This document shows positions 52,447 through 63,064 of a stretch of DNA of 64,000 bases, piece after piece. The DNA is from Caballeronia sp. SL2Y3. GTDB lineage: Bacteria > Pseudomonadota > Gammaproteobacteria > Burkholderiales > Burkholderiaceae. The notes beneath the pieces were generated by a model. The model made no database searches and was not told the DNA's origin. It saw only the letters and a program-made list of their open reading frames with translations. Every line of letters starts with the position of its first letter. Within the stretch, counting starts at the first letter, position 1. Made by a program: the position numbers and the translations under genes. The DNA is taken from positions 2,418,001-2,482,000 of the forward strand of contig NZ_CP084260.1 in assembly GCF_022879575.1 (NCBI RefSeq), in the 5' to 3' direction.

Positions 52447-54081
52447 ATGAACAGCGAAAACTCAACTCACGCAACGTCCAATGACTTGAGTGCGCTTGAA
52501 TTGCAATTTCGTCGGAATCTCGCGAATGCCCCCGACTCGCCGTCTGCACACAACAACCTCGGCCTCGTCTTGCGGCAACGCGGACAAATGCCCGAAGCCG
52601 TGACGCTTCTTCGGAAAGCCGTAGCACTCAAGCCAGAGTCCGCAGACATCGCATTCAACCTCGGCCTCGTCCTCCTAGAATCCCGACTCTTCGCCGAAGC
52701 CGAGACGGCGTTTCGTCACGCGCTTGCGCGCCGGCCGGGCTTCGTTCAGGCAGGCCATCTGCTCGGGAAGACATTGATGTATCTCGGGCGGTGGGTCGAC
52801 GGCGAAGAGACGCTACGGGAGGTGATCGCAGCCGCGCCCGACACTGCGGACGCGTACTACATGCTCGGAAACTCGCTACACATGCGAGACCGGCTTGACG
52901 AAGCCGAGGCCGTGCTGCGCCGCGGAGTGTCCGTCGACCCAGCATCGTTCGAAATGCGCATGGAAATGGGCGCTGTATTGCAGGAGCTGAACCGCCTCGA
53001 CGCGGCTGAAGCCGAATATCGGCATGCGCTCGCGCTGCGGCCCGACAGTGTGCGTGCACGGTTCGCGCTTTCGAGCCCTTTGTTGAAGACTGGGCGCTAC
53101 GAAGAGGGCTTCGCGTTATACGAAGCGCGATACGTCGAGTCGCAGGAATGGATCGATTGGACCGGAAGATTTGCTTTCGAAGAGCAGTCGCGCGTCCCGG
53201 TCGCCATGTGGCGCGGCGAGCCGCTCGACGGAAAGTCTTTGCTGATCGTGCCGGAGCAAGGGCTCGGCGATGCGATCCAGTTCGCGCGCTTCATTCCGAT
53301 GCTCAAGTCGCAAGGCGTGCGGAAGTTGACCGTTGCATGCTCGCCATCGCTCGTGCGGCTTTTTCGGTCCATCAGCGCGGCCGATGCCGTCATTGACGCG
53401 ACGGCCGCTCTCCGGTTCGACGAGTACGACTATAAGTGCTACATGATGAGCATGGCTTTCCGTCTCGGCACGAGGCTCGACACTATCCCGCGCCAGATAC
53501 CCTATCTCAGCGCGCCAGCCGCGCGAATCGAACATTGGAAGCAGCGACTCGACGCAGATGTGCAACGCGGTCGTTACAGGGTGGGCTTGGTGTGGGGCGG
53601 ATCGTCGGAGCTTGGCACTGTCAAACACGGCCCGCCCGAGTTCCATATGGACTTGCGGCGTTCCATCCGGCTGACCGCTTTTCTGCCGCTTCTGCAGACT
53701 GCCGGTGTGACGTTCGTCAGCTTGCAGAAAGGACCGCCGGAGTCGCAACTCGCGGACATCCCGGACCATCTGCGCCCGCTGAACCCGATGGCCGACGCAG
53801 TAGACTTCGCGGAGACCGCGGCCATCATCGAAAATCTGGACCTTGTTATTACCGTGGATACGTCTGTGGCCCATTTAGCCGGCGCGCTCGGCAAACCGGT
53901 ATGGATTCTTTCGCGCTTCGAAGGCGAGTGGCGCTGGCTTCACGAACGCGACGACTCACCGTGGTATCCGAGCGCGCGCATTTTCCGGCAGAAGCAACGC
54001 GGAGAATGGGGCGAAGTCATCGAGCGTGTTGCCCGTGAATTATGCGACATCGCCGGGGATAGAGGGACGGCGTCGCGTTGA
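52447..54081 (+). CDS. TPR-repeat protein with glycosyltransferase (GT9-like) C-terminal region
   Basis: A 544-residue soluble protein. The first about 210 residues are five or six TPR units (e.g. AHNNLGLVLRQRGQMPEAVTLLRKAVALKP). The rest resembles the heptosyltransferase-like GT-B half found in TPR-glycosyltransferase families. GDAIQFARFIPML and VDTSVAHLAGALGKPVWIL are visible, with the catalytic/nucleotide site in the latter. The acceptor is unknown; an O-linked or surface glycan role is possible. It is isolated, in an A/T-richer context. Confidence 0.8.
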   Translation: MNSENSTHATSNDLSALELQFRRNLANAPDSPSAHNNLGLVLRQRGQMPEAVTLLRKAVALKPESADIAFNLGLVLLESRLFAEAETAFRHALARRPGFVQAGHLLGKTLMYLGRWVDGEETLREVIAAAPDTADAYYMLGNSLHMRDRLDEAEAVLRRGVSVDPASFEMRMEMGAVLQELNRLDAAEAEYRHALALRPDSVRARFALSSPLLKTGRYEEGFALYEARYVESQEWIDWTGRFAFEEQSRVPVAMWRGEPLDGKSLLIVPEQGLGDAIQFARFIPMLKSQGVRKLTVACSPSLVRLFRSISAADAVIDATAALRFDEYDYKCYMMSMAFRLGTRLDTIPRQIPYLSAPAARIEHWKQRLDADVQRGRYRVGLVWGGSSELGTVKHGPPEFHMDLRRSIRLTAFLPLLQTAGVTFVSLQKGPPESQLADIPDHLRPLNPMADAVDFAETAAIIENLDLVITVDTSVAHLAGALGKPVWILSRFEGEWRWLHERDDSPWYPSARIFRQKQRGEWGEVIERVARELCDIAGDRGTASR

Positions 54082-54192
54082 CACGGCAGTCTTACGAGCT
54101 GGACTCATCGCCAAGGTGCTTCTTTGGCGAATCGCGCGCAAGCGCGATCCGATAGATCAGCCACTACGCGTCATTCATCGACCGAAGCGAAA

Positions 54193-54214
54193 ACGGACAA
54201 CCGTGGTTGTCCGT
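54193..54214. terminator. perfect inverted repeat between convergent genes
   Basis: A 10-bp arm beginning ACGGACAACC (54193-54202) meets its complement GGTTGTCCGT (54205-54214) with a 2-nt centre. It lies 111 bp after the TPR gene stop and 25 bp before the gltD end, so it may end one or both transcripts. The T-run is weak. Confidence 0.5.
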
Positions 54215-54239
54215 GTCGTCTCTTGCCTAATGCTCCCGC

Positions 54240-55706
54240 TTATCGTGGCAACTCGCTACTGCCCATCAAATACGCATCCACCGACCGCGCGCACTGACGC
54301 CCTTCGCGAATCGCCCACACGACGAGCGACTGCCCGCGCCGCATGTCGCCCGCGGTGAACACCTTGTCCACCGACGTGTAGTAGGCCTTCTCGCCTTCAG
54401 TCGATGCCCGCACGTTGCCGCGCGCATCTTTGTCCACGCCGAACGCTTCGAGCACGGGCGAAAGCGGCTGCGTGAAACCCATCGCGAGCAGAACCAGATC
54501 CGCCTTCATCTCGAACTCGGAATTCGGCACTTCCTGCATCTTGCCGTTCTTCCATTCGACGCGCGCCGCGATCAGCTTCTCCACCTTGCCGTTCTTGCCT
54601 TCGAAACGCTTGGTCGCAACCGACCAGTCGCGCTCGCAGCCTTCCTCGTGCGACGACGACGTGCGCAGCTTGATCGGCCAGTACGGCCACACGAGCGGCT
54701 TGTTCTCTTCCTCGGGCGGCTGCGCGAGCAGTTCGAATTGCGTCACGGTCTTCGCGCCATGACGGTTCGACGTGCCGACGCAATCCGAGCCCGTATCGCC
54801 GCCGCCGATCACGACGACATGCTTGCCCTTCGCGGTCAACTGATCCGCGACCTTGTCGCCCGCGTTGACCTTGTTCTGCTGCGGCAGGAATTCCATCGCG
54901 AAGTGGATGCCTTCCAGCTCGCGCCCCGGCACCGGCAGATCGCGCGGCGTTTCCGAGCCGCCCGCGACCACCACCGCGTCGAACTGCTCTTTCAGTTCTT
55001 CCGGCGTGATGCTTTCCTTCGCCGTATTGCCGATGTGCGACGGAATCGCATCGCGGCCGACGAACACGTTCGTGCGGAACGACACGCCTTCCGCTTCCAT
55101 CTGGCGCATGCGGCGGTCGATCAGCCACTTCTCGAGCTTGAAGTCGGGGATGCCATAGCGCAGCAATCCGCCGATGCGATCGTTCTTCTCGAACACGACC
55201 ACGTCATGTCCGGCGCGCGCCAGTTGCTGCGCGACCGCGAGCCCCGCCGGACCCGAACCCACGACGGCGACCTTCTTGCCCGTCTTGTGCTTCGGCGGCT
55301 GCGGCGCGACCCAGCCTTCTTCCCACGCCTTGTCGATGATCTTGCGCTCGATCGACTTGATGCCGACCGGATCTTCGTTGATGCCGAGCGTGCACGCCGC
55401 CTCGCACGGCGCCGGGCAGATGCGGCCCGTGAACTCCGGGAAGTTGTTGGTCGAATGCAGGACTTCGATCGCGCTCTTCCAGTCCTGGCGGAACACGAGA
55501 TCGTTGAAGTCCGGAATGATGTTGTTGACCGGACAGCCGTTGTTGCAGAACGGAATGCCGCAATCCATGCAGCGCGCGCCTTGAACCTTGGCGTCGTCGT
55601 CAGTCAGCGCAGCGACGAATTCCTTGTAATGCTTGACGCGGGTCAGCGGTGCTTCGTACGCCTCGTGGCGGCGTTCGAATTCGAGAAAACCGGTTGCCTT
55701 GCCCAT
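54240..55706 (-). CDS. gltD: glutamate synthase small subunit
   Basis: A 488-residue flavoprotein that passes electrons from NADPH to GltB. N-terminal Cys clusters ([19 protein letters not shown] and [14 protein letters not shown]) bind two 4Fe-4S centres. The FAD motif [19 protein letters not shown] and the NADPH motif [13 protein letters not shown] follow. ATG 55706 ([13 protein letters not shown]) is chosen over 55754. It is 78 bp after gltB on the same strand. Confidence 0.96.
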   Translation of the reverse strand: MGKATGFLEFERRHEAYEAPLTRVKHYKEFVAALTDDDAKVQGARCMDCGIPFCNNGCPVNNIIPDFNDLVFRQDWKSAIEVLHSTNNFPEFTGRICPAPCEAACTLGINEDPVGIKSIERKIIDKAWEEGWVAPQPPKHKTGKKVAVVGSGPAGLAVAQQLARAGHDVVVFEKNDRIGGLLRYGIPDFKLEKWLIDRRMRQMEAEGVSFRTNVFVGRDAIPSHIGNTAKESITPEELKEQFDAVVVAGGSETPRDLPVPGRELEGIHFAMEFLPQQNKVNAGDKVADQLTAKGKHVVVIGGGDTGSDCVGTSNRHGAKTVTQFELLAQPPEEENKPLVWPYWPIKLRTSSSHEEGCERDWSVATKRFEGKNGKVEKLIAARVEWKNGKMQEVPNSEFEMKADLVLLAMGFTQPLSPVLEAFGVDKDARGNVRASTEGEKAYYTSVDKVFTAGDMRRGQSLVVWAIREGRQCARSVDAYLMGSSELPR

Positions 55707-55784
55707 ATCTTTCTCTGTATTGAGTGAGGATCGCGCTCTCCGATGCCTTTTCATCGGAGAGCCCTGACTTGTTGTGTTTCGGGC

Positions 55785-58700
55785 TTAAGCCGCCAGTGCT
55801 TCCTTCGCCTTTCTCGCGCCGATTTCGCCGAGCGCGCGCTTGTATTCGGTCGGGAACACCTTCACGAACTGACGCCGCGACGCATCCCAGTTTTCGAGCA
55901 GCGCCTTTGCGCGCGGCGAGCCGGTGAACTGGAAGTGGCGCTCGACGAGGCCCTTGAGCAACGCTTCGTCGGTCTGGCCCGCGTGCCACAGCGCGCGGTC
56001 CACCGTGCGCTCCTGCTCGGCTTGTTGCAGCACCGGATCTAGCGCGACCATCGACTTGTTGCACTTGGCCGCGAACGTGCCGTCCGCGTCGTACACGAAC
56101 GCGATGCCGCCCGACATACCCGCCGCGAAGTTGCGCCCGGTTTCGCCGAGCACGACCACCGTGCCGCCCGTCATGTACTCGCAGCCGTGATCGCCCGTGC
56201 CTTCGACAACCGCCGTCGCGCCCGAGTTACGCACGCAGAACCGCTCGCCCGCGACGCCGCGGAAATACGATTCGCCTTCGATCGCGCCGTACATCACCGT
56301 GTTGCCGCAGATGATGTTTTCCTCGGACTTGCCGCGGAAGTCGTTGGTCGGGCGAATGATGATGCGCCCGCCCGACAGGCCCTTGCCGACGTAGTCGTTG
56401 CCATCGCCGACGAGATCGAGCGTCACGCCCTTCGCGAGGAACGCGCCGAAGCTCTGGCCCGCCGTGCCCTTCAACTGAATGTGGATGGTGTCGTCCGGCA
56501 AACCGTCGTGGCCGTACTTCTTCGCGATCAGACCGGACAGCATGGCGCCCACCGTGCGATTCACGTTGCGCACCGGCTGGATGAACGAGACATGCTCGCC
56601 CTTCTCGATCGCCGCCTTCGACTTCTCGATCAGCACGTGATCCAGCGCCTTGTCGAGACCGTGGTCCTGCACGTCCACATGCTTGCGCGCCACTTCCTCG
56701 CTGACCGGCACCTGATAGAAGATGCGCGAGAAGTCGAGGCCCTTCGCCTTCCAGTGCTCGACGCCCTTCTTCGTGTCGAGCAGATCGACGCGGCCGATCA
56801 GGTCGTCGAACTTGCGCAGGCCGAGCTGCGCCATGATCTCGCGCACTTCTTCCGCAACGAAGAAGAAGAAGTTGACGACGTGTTCCGGCTGGCCCGTGAA
56901 CTTCGCGCGCAGCACGGGATCCTGCGTCGCGACGCCGACCGGGCACGTGTTCAGATGGCACTTGCGCATCATGATGCAGCCTTCGACGACGAGCGGCGCC
57001 GTCGCGAAGCCGAATTCATCCGCGCCGAGCAGCGCGCCGATCACGACGTCGCGGCCGGTCTTCATCTGGCCGTCGGCCTGCACGCGGATACGGCCGCGCA
57101 GACGGTTGAGCACGAGCGTCTGCTGCGTTTCGGCGAGGCCGAGTTCCCACGGCGTGCCGGCATGCTTGAGCGACGACAGCGGGGACGCACCCGTGCCGCC
57201 GTCATGGCCCGCGATCACGACGTGATCCGCCTTCGCCTTCGCGACGCCTGCCGCCACCGTGCCGACGCCCACTTCGGACACGAGCTTCACCGAAATGCTC
57301 GACGACGAATTCACGTTCTTCAAATCGTGAATGAGCTGCGCCAGGTCTTCGATCGAATAGATGTCGTGGTGCGGCGGCGGCGAGATGAGGCCCACGCCCG
57401 GCACCGAATAACGCAGCTTGCCGATGTAGTCCGACACCTTGTGGCCGGGCAACTGGCCGCCTTCGCCGGGCTTCGCGCCCTGCGCCATCTTGATCTGAAT
57501 CTGATCCGCCGACGACAGATATTGCGCCGTCACGCCGAAGCGCCCGGACGCGACCTGCTTGATCTTCGAGCGCAGCGAATCGCCGTCCTTCAGCGGAATG
57601 TCAGTGACGACTTCCTTGCCGATGATCGATTGCAGCGAGTCGCCGGTCTTGATCGGAATGCCGCGCAGTTCGTTGCGATAGCGCGTTTCGTCCTCGCCGC
57701 CTTCGCCCGTGTTCGACTTCCCGCCGATGCGGTTCATCGCGACCGCGAGCGTCGCGTGCGCTTCCGTGCTGATTGAGCCGAGCGACATCGCGCCCGTCGC
57801 AAAACGCTTGACGATTTCCTTCGCCGGTTCCACTTCGTCGAGCGGAATCGCCCTCGCCGGGTCGAGCCTGAACTCGAACAGACCGCGGAACGTCATGTGG
57901 CGCTTGGTCTGGTCGTTGATGAGGTGCGCGTATTCCTTGTACGTCTGATACGAATTGCTGCGCGCCGAATGTTGCAGCTTGGCGATGGCATCCGGCGTCC
58001 ACATGTGCTCTTCGCCGCGCACGCGGTACGCGTACTCGCCGCCCGCATCGAGCATGGTCGCGAGAACGGGGTTGTCGCCGAACGCATCGCGATGCAGGCG
58101 AATGGCTTCCTCGGCCACTTCGAAGATGCCGATGCCGCCGACCTTCGACGCCGTGCCCTTGAAATACTTCTCCACGAGATCCGACGACAGGCCGACCGCT
58201 TCGAAAATCTGGGCGCCGGTGTACGACATGTAAGTCGAAATGCCCATCTTCGACATGACCTTGTGCAGGCCCTTGCCGACCGCCTTCGTGAAGTTGTAGA
58301 TGGCCTTGTCCGCCGACAGATCGCCCTTCAGCCCTTCTGCCATGTTGGCGAGCGTTTCCAGCGCGAGATACGGATGCACGGCTTCAGCGCCATAGCCCGC
58401 GAGCAGCGCGAAGTGATGCGTCTCGCGCGCCGAACCGGTTTCCACGACGAGGCCCGTGCTCGTGCGCAGACCGTGCTGCACGAGGTGCGTGTGAATGGCG
58501 GACGTGGCGAGCAGCGCCGGAATCGCGACGTTGTCGCGGTCCGTCTTGCGGTCCGACACGATCAGGATGTTGTAGCCGGACTTCACGGCATCGACGGCTT
58601 CGGCGCACAGCGACGCGATGCGCGCCTCGACGCCTTCCTTGCCCCACGCGACCGGATAGCAAATGCTCAACTCGTACGAGCGGAATTTGCCGCCGGTGTA

Positions 58701-60488
58701 CGTGTCGATGGCGCGGATCTTCGCGATGTCCTTGAAGTCGAGCACGGGCTGCGACACTTCCAGGCGCATCGTCGGGTTGATGTTGATGGTGTCGAGCAGG
58801 TTCGGCTTCGGCCCGATGAACGAGACGAGCGACATCACCATGTTTTCGCGGATCGGGTCGATCGGCGGGTTCGTCACCTGCGCGAACAGCTGCTTGAAGT
58901 AGTGATAGAGCGTCTTGTTCTTGCTGGACATGACCGCGAGCGGCGAGTCGTTGCCCATGGAGCCGACGGCTTCCTCGCCCGATTGCGCCATCGGCGCCAT
59001 CAGGAACTTGAGGTCTTCCTGCGTATAGCCGAACGCCTGCTGGCGGTCGAGCAGCGCGGCGGCCTCGCGGCGCTGCGTTTCGACGTCTTCCGCCTTCGGC
59101 TCGATTTCGTCGAGCTTGATGCGCACGGCGTCGATCCAGCTCTTGTACGGCTTCGCGTTCGCGAGGTTGTCCTTGAGCTCCTTGTCCTCGATGATGCGGC
59201 CCTGCTCCATGTCGATCAGGAACATCTTGCCCGGCTGAAGACGCCACTTCTTGACGATCTTCGATTCGGGAATGGGCAGCACGCCGGATTCCGACGCGAG
59301 GATCACGAGGTCGTCGTCCGTCACGATGTAGCGCGCCGGGCGCAAGCCGTTGCGGTCGAGCGTCGCGCCGATCTGGCGGCCGTCCGTGAACGCGATCGCG
59401 GCGGGGCCGTCCCACGGCTCCATCATCGCGGCGTGGTATTCGTAGAACGCGCGGCGGTTCTCGTCCATCAGCGTGTGCTGTTCCCATGCTTCGGGAATCA
59501 TCATCATCATCGCGTGGACGAGCGGGTAGCCGGCCATCACCAGCAGTTCGAGACAGTTGTCGAACGAAGCGGTGTCCGACTGGCCCGGATAGATGAGCGG
59601 CCAGAGCTTCGGCAGGTCGTCGCCGAGCACGTACGAGGCGATCGCGCCGGTGCGCGCGTTCAGCCAGTTGACGTTGCCCTTCACGGTGTTGATCTCGCCG
59701 TTGTGCGCGATCATGCGGTACGGGTGCGCCAGTTCCCACGCGGGGAACGTGTTCGTCGAGAAACGCTGGTGCACGAGCGCGAGCGCGGACACGACGCGCT
59801 GGTCTTGCAGGTCGCGGTAGTACACGCCGACCTGACCGGCCAGCAGCAGCCCCTTGTAGACGACCGTGCGCGACGACATGGACGGCACGAAGTATTCCTT
59901 GCCGTGCTTGAGCTTGAGCGCCTGAATGCGATGGCTCGCCGTCTTGCGGATGATGTAGAGCTTGCGCTCGAGCGCATCCGTCACGACGATGTCCTTGCCG
60001 CGCCCGATGAAAATCTGGCGGATCAGCGGCTCGCTCGCCTTCACGGCGGGCGAAATCGGCATGTTGGCGTCCACCGGCACGTCGCGCCAGCCGAGCACGA
60101 CTTGTCCCTCGGCCTTCACGGTGCGTTCCAGTTCCTGCTCGCACGCGAGACGCGACGCGTGTTCCTTCGGCAGGAAGATCATGCCGACGCCGTATTCGCC
60201 AGCGGGCGGCAGCGTCACGCCCTGCTTCGCCATTTCCTCGCGATAGAAACCGTCCGGCACCTGAATGAGGATGCCCGCGCCGTCGCCCATCAGCGGATCG
60301 GCGCCGACCGCGCCACGGTGATCCAGATTCTCAAGAATCTTGAGACCCTGCTGAATGATCTCGTGGCTCTTCTTGCCCTTGATATGGGCGACGAAGCCGA
60401 CGCCGCAAGCGTCGTGTTCGTTCGCGGGGTCGTACATGCCCTGCGCGGCGGGAAGCGAACCGGCTGCCGGCTGCTGATGATCGTTCAT
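55785..60488 (-). CDS. gltB: glutamate synthase large subunit
   Basis: A 1,567-residue enzyme making two glutamate from glutamine and 2-oxoglutarate. After a propeptide, Cys28 ([10 protein letters not shown]) is the N-terminal nucleophile of the glutaminase domain. The FMN/3Fe-4S synthase domain carries [20 protein letters not shown], and the C-terminal GXGXG beta-helix ([21 protein letters not shown]) is intact. Long antisense frames across it are codon-composition shadows. It is the first gene of gltBD. Confidence 0.97.
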   Translation of the reverse strand: MNDHQQPAAGSLPAAQGMYDPANEHDACGVGFVAHIKGKKSHEIIQQGLKILENLDHRGAVGADPLMGDGAGILIQVPDGFYREEMAKQGVTLPPAGEYGVGMIFLPKEHASRLACEQELERTVKAEGQVVLGWRDVPVDANMPISPAVKASEPLIRQIFIGRGKDIVVTDALERKLYIIRKTASHRIQALKLKHGKEYFVPSMSSRTVVYKGLLLAGQVGVYYRDLQDQRVVSALALVHQRFSTNTFPAWELAHPYRMIAHNGEINTVKGNVNWLNARTGAIASYVLGDDLPKLWPLIYPGQSDTASFDNCLELLVMAGYPLVHAMMMMIPEAWEQHTLMDENRRAFYEYHAAMMEPWDGPAAIAFTDGRQIGATLDRNGLRPARYIVTDDDLVILASESGVLPIPESKIVKKWRLQPGKMFLIDMEQGRIIEDKELKDNLANAKPYKSWIDAVRIKLDEIEPKAEDVETQRREAAALLDRQQAFGYTQEDLKFLMAPMAQSGEEAVGSMGNDSPLAVMSSKNKTLYHYFKQLFAQVTNPPIDPIRENMVMSLVSFIGPKPNLLDTININPTMRLEVSQPVLDFKDIAKIRAIDTYTGGKFRSYELSICYPVAWGKEGVEARIASLCAEAVDAVKSGYNILIVSDRKTDRDNVAIPALLATSAIHTHLVQHGLRTSTGLVVETGSARETHHFALLAGYGAEAVHPYLALETLANMAEGLKGDLSADKAIYNFTKAVGKGLHKVMSKMGISTYMSYTGAQIFEAVGLSSDLVEKYFKGTASKVGGIGIFEVAEEAIRLHRDAFGDNPVLATMLDAGGEYAYRVRGEEHMWTPDAIAKLQHSARSNSYQTYKEYAHLINDQTKRHMTFRGLFEFRLDPARAIPLDEVEPAKEIVKRFATGAMSLGSISTEAHATLAVAMNRIGGKSNTGEGGEDETRYRNELRGIPIKTGDSLQSIIGKEVVTDIPLKDGDSLRSKIKQVASGRFGVTAQYLSSADQIQIKMAQGAKPGEGGQLPGHKVSDYIGKLRYSVPGVGLISPPPHHDIYSIEDLAQLIHDLKNVNSSSSISVKLVSEVGVGTVAAGVAKAKADHVVIAGHDGGTGASPLSSLKHAGTPWELGLAETQQTLVLNRLRGRIRVQADGQMKTGRDVVIGALLGADEFGFATAPLVVEGCIMMRKCHLNTCPVGVATQDPVLRAKFTGQPEHVVNFFFFVAEEVREIMAQLGLRKFDDLIGRVDLLDTKKGVEHWKAKGLDFSRIFYQVPVSEEVARKHVDVQDHGLDKALDHVLIEKSKAAIEKGEHVSFIQPVRNVNRTVGAMLSGLIAKKYGHDGLPDDTIHIQLKGTAGQSFGAFLAKGVTLDLVGDGNDYVGKGLSGGRIIIRPTNDFRGKSEENIICGNTVMYGAIEGESYFRGVAGERFCVRNSGATAVVEGTGDHGCEYMTGGTVVVLGETGRNFAAGMSGGIAFVYDADGTFAAKCNKSMVALDPVLQQAEQERTVDRALWHAGQTDEALLKGLVERHFQFTGSPRAKALLENWDASRRQFVKVFPTEYKRALGEIGARKAKEALAA

Positions 60489-60736
60489 GGGACACCGTCT
60501 CTACTGTGGGGGCCGACTCGGCCGTTGAACCGTTTTGTTATCTCGCCCGGACGCTTTCGGCTGCGCTGCGAGGCGCACGGCCGGTCGCGCTGCATCGCAA
60601 TAAACGCCGGAAATCGAAATATACGCGACGAATCAAAAAGATGGCAAATTAAATTCGATGGTCTGTCACCTATTATCGAAATGGTGCATCGCTGCCTTAT
60701 TTAATTGGGTCCACATCGCAAAGCGGCAAAAATAAA

Positions 60737-60761
60737 CGGCGTCCCGCAAATCGGGCCGCCG
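60737..60761 (-). terminator. Rho-independent terminator of the RAYT-like gene
   Basis: Arms CGGCG.CCCG and CGGG.CGCCG (60737-60746 with 60752-60761) form a bulged stem with a 5-nt loop. On the minus strand they are followed by TTTATTTTT (60728-60736). It lies just past the stop of the gene at 60784. Confidence 0.8.
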
Positions 60762-60783
60762 TCCGATCGAGCGCGCCGCGCGC

Positions 60784-61491
60784 TTACTGCGTCTGGGGCG
60801 TTTCCCGAATCTTGCGCGGCCGGCCGCGCGGCAGCGGCGACACGCGGCGGTTCGCGGCGCGCGCGGCCCACTCACGATACGAATCGCTGCCGAGCACCCA
60901 GCCCTTGAGCGTCGCCTGGAGCAGACGGGTCGTCTCTCGCTCGTCGAGCGGTTGCTCGCTCAGTTCCTTGTACGCGTGCTGGCGCTCGAACGGCGTGTTG
61001 CCGAGCAGCCAGAAGAGCGAGTGGTCCGTGATGAGCGAATCCACCGTCAGCCCGATGTGATGCCGGTAGCTCGACCACTTGTAGTCCTGCGGCGACGCCG
61101 CGAGCTGCGCGCGCACCGGCGCCGTCTCGACGACGCGCGTCGCGAGCAGAAAGTACCGCTCGCCTTCGATGACCGTCGCGCGATACCGGCCTTCCCACAA
61201 TGTGCCGCGCCGCGTGTAACGCCGGTTAAAGTGCGCGACGTAGCGCCGGCCGACCGCCTGCATCGCCTTGGGCAAGCTGGCCTCGTCGCGCGGCGTGACG
61301 AGCAGATGCACGGCTTGCGGCATCAGCGCATAAGCGTGGATGGCGAGGTGGTGATCGCGCGAGGCCGTCCTGAGGCATTCGATGAAAAGCTCGTAGTCCT
61401 GGTCGTCGACGAAGGCGGGCTGCTGGTCGAGACCGCGCAGGATGACATGCTGCGGCTGTTCTGGGACGTAGAGTCGTGCAAGCCGTGCCAT
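60784..61491 (-). CDS. REP-associated tyrosine transposase-like protein, probably inactive
   Basis: A 235-residue Y1-transposase (RAYT) relative. ARLYVPEQPQHVILRG is the N-terminal family motif, and GRRYVAHFNRRYTRRGTLWEGRY follows. The HUH metal motif, usually NHVHLL, reads QAVHLL (residues 59-64), so the first His is replaced by Ala60. The C-terminal 100 residues are an extension ending in RGRPRK (222-227), an AT-hook core. ATG 61491 is used rather than 61590. No inverted repeats or duplications flank it; it may be a domesticated DNA-binding protein. Confidence 0.82.
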   Translation of the reverse strand: MARLARLYVPEQPQHVILRGLDQQPAFVDDQDYELFIECLRTASRDHHLAIHAYALMPQAVHLLVTPRDEASLPKAMQAVGRRYVAHFNRRYTRRGTLWEGRYRATVIEGERYFLLATRVVETAPVRAQLAASPQDYKWSSYRHHIGLTVDSLITDHSLFWLLGNTPFERQHAYKELSEQPLDERETTRLLQATLKGWVLGSDSYREWAARAANRRVSPLPRGRPRKIRETPQTQ

Positions 61492-61698
61492 TCTGGATAT
61501 TCCATGGGTCGCGTTTGTGTTACCCCAAGCGGGGGCTGACTGGAGACGCTGCTGCAGCGGGAACACAAGACGCATGCAAGGGCCGTGCAACGGGACTCCG
61601 AAGCGGTCTCTCGCCCTAGGGAAAATGCTCTACCGTGCCGCTATGGTGACTTTGAAATGATGTGTTCATAATGGGCGTGCTTTCAGGAGGAGCACAAA

Positions 61699-62424
61699 TT
61701 GAAAATAGAACAAGTCGTGACGGGGATCGCAGCACTGGCATGTGTGTCCACCGCGGCACACGCGCAATCGGCTGGGTCCATTTACGCAACTGCAGGCTGG
61801 TTTCACTTTGCACCGCAAGACAGCAGCGGTCCGCTCAAAGAAACAAGTGTAGGCGGATCTCCCGTTAATATCAGCGTACCCGGCACGGGTGCAGGCATCG
61901 GAAGCGCAGATACCGCCGGCTTCACGCTGGGCTACTTCATCACCGACCACATTGCCAGCGAGTTCGAGATAGGCATTCCGCCCTCCTTCGATCTCAACGG
62001 AACCGGGACGCTCTCGCAGTACGGCAAGATCGGCAGCGCGAAGCAGTGGAGTCCAACGCTGCTGTTCAAATACTTCTTCAACGCTCCTGACGCGAAATTC
62101 CGGCCGTTCGCCGGCATCGGCGTGACGCGCACCTGGTTCACCGATGCCCAGATCACCAACAGCGCGTTCGAACGCACCGTGCTGCATGGTCCGACCTCCG
62201 TCGATACGGATAGTTCGTGGGCGCCGGTCTTCAATCTGGGCGCTCAGTACAATTTCACACAACACTGGTTCGCGGCGTTCTCCGTGTCGTTCATTCCGTT
62301 GAAGGCGACGGCCAAACTGAGCACGCAAGCGCAAACGCCTGTCGGCACGCTCAACGTGCAGTCGCAGGCGAAGATCACCATCAATCCGATCGTGACGTAT
62401 CTGCGCGTCGGCTATCGTTTCTGA
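61699..62424 (+). CDS. OmpW-family outer-membrane protein
   Basis: A 241-residue outer-membrane beta-barrel of the OmpW family. A Sec signal peptide ends at AHA (residue 22), the barrel strands alternate as expected, and the protein ends in Phe (VGYRF), the usual outer-membrane insertion signal. The start is TTG at 61699 with a very strong AGGAGGAG 9 bases upstream; no ATG fits the signal peptide. OmpW proteins are small hydrophobic-molecule pores. It stands alone. Confidence 0.9.
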   Translation: MKIEQVVTGIAALACVSTAAHAQSAGSIYATAGWFHFAPQDSSGPLKETSVGGSPVNISVPGTGAGIGSADTAGFTLGYFITDHIASEFEIGIPPSFDLNGTGTLSQYGKIGSAKQWSPTLLFKYFFNAPDAKFRPFAGIGVTRTWFTDAQITNSAFERTVLHGPTSVDTDSSWAPVFNLGAQYNFTQHWFAAFSVSFIPLKATAKLSTQAQTPVGTLNVQSQAKITINPIVTYLRVGYRF

Positions 62425-62659
62425 TCGCTGATCCAGCGTCGCTATGCAGTCCGAACGCCGTCGTGTGATCAGCATGACGGCGTTTCCTTTACACGCGCCT
62501 TGTAAATGTGACTTGCGCGGCGGCGCATGCCATGCAGTAATTACGGGTCGACGGCCTGTGCATCGCACGATGACACCGGCATTCAATTTGCTCAATGGCA
62601 CTTTCCGCCGCGAAAGCGGAGTGTCACCCATCCACGATTCATCCATCGACGGAGCGAAC

Positions 62660-63037
62660 ATGAACGCACTGCCTAACACGCGAGACGCCATCGGAGATTC
62701 ATGGAACAGCACGAGCCGCCGCGCACGCCGCATGGCGCGCCACGGCCGCGAGGCTGCGCACGATATCGGCACTGAACTGCGCGCGCTGCTTTCCGAACTC
62801 GAAGAGACCTTGAGCGAAGGCGCTTCTGCCGATGCCGCCAGGCTGCGCGCGAGCATTAGTGACCAGGTGGACGCGGCCCGCGCCCGTCTGAACGACTCGC
62901 AGGCGGCAGTGCGCGAGCGCGCCGCCGCGGTCATGGACGACGCCGACGCTTACTTGCGCGACAGGCCGTGGCGAACCATCGCGCTGGTCGGCGGTCTCGC
63001 GTTGCTCGCGGGCGTGCTGCTGGCGCGCGCGCGCTGA
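62660..63037 (+). CDS. DUF883-family membrane-anchored protein (ElaB/YqjD type)
   Basis: A 125-residue protein with a helical amphipathic region (ELRALLSELEETLSEGASADAARLRASI) and a C-terminal transmembrane anchor (PWRTIALVGGLALLAGVLLARAR). The pattern matches ElaB/YqjD, whose E. coli members bind ribosomes at the membrane in stationary phase. The RBS GGAG is 5 bases upstream of ATG 62660. Confidence 0.85.
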   Translation: MNALPNTRDAIGDSWNSTSRRARRMARHGREAAHDIGTELRALLSELEETLSEGASADAARLRASISDQVDAARARLNDSQAAVRERAAAVMDDADAYLRDRPWRTIALVGGLALLAGVLLARAR

Positions 63038-63064
63038 CGCTTCTCGGCCCGGTTCTCTGCCCGG

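Noticed and set aside
60661..60700. A possible NtrC half-site (TGGTGCA) upstream of gltB
   Set aside because: Only one half-site is present and no sigma54 -24/-12 pair is visible, so it is most likely chance.
57897..60704. A 935-codon open frame on the plus strand
   Set aside because: It is entirely antisense to the well-supported gltB and is Arg/His/Val-rich, as expected for the mirror of high-GC codon usage.
61492..61698. CCCC/GGGG inverted repeat as a REP element of the RAYT-like gene
   Set aside because: A single short hairpin near 61523-61535 with no second copy in the window; too little to call a REP.
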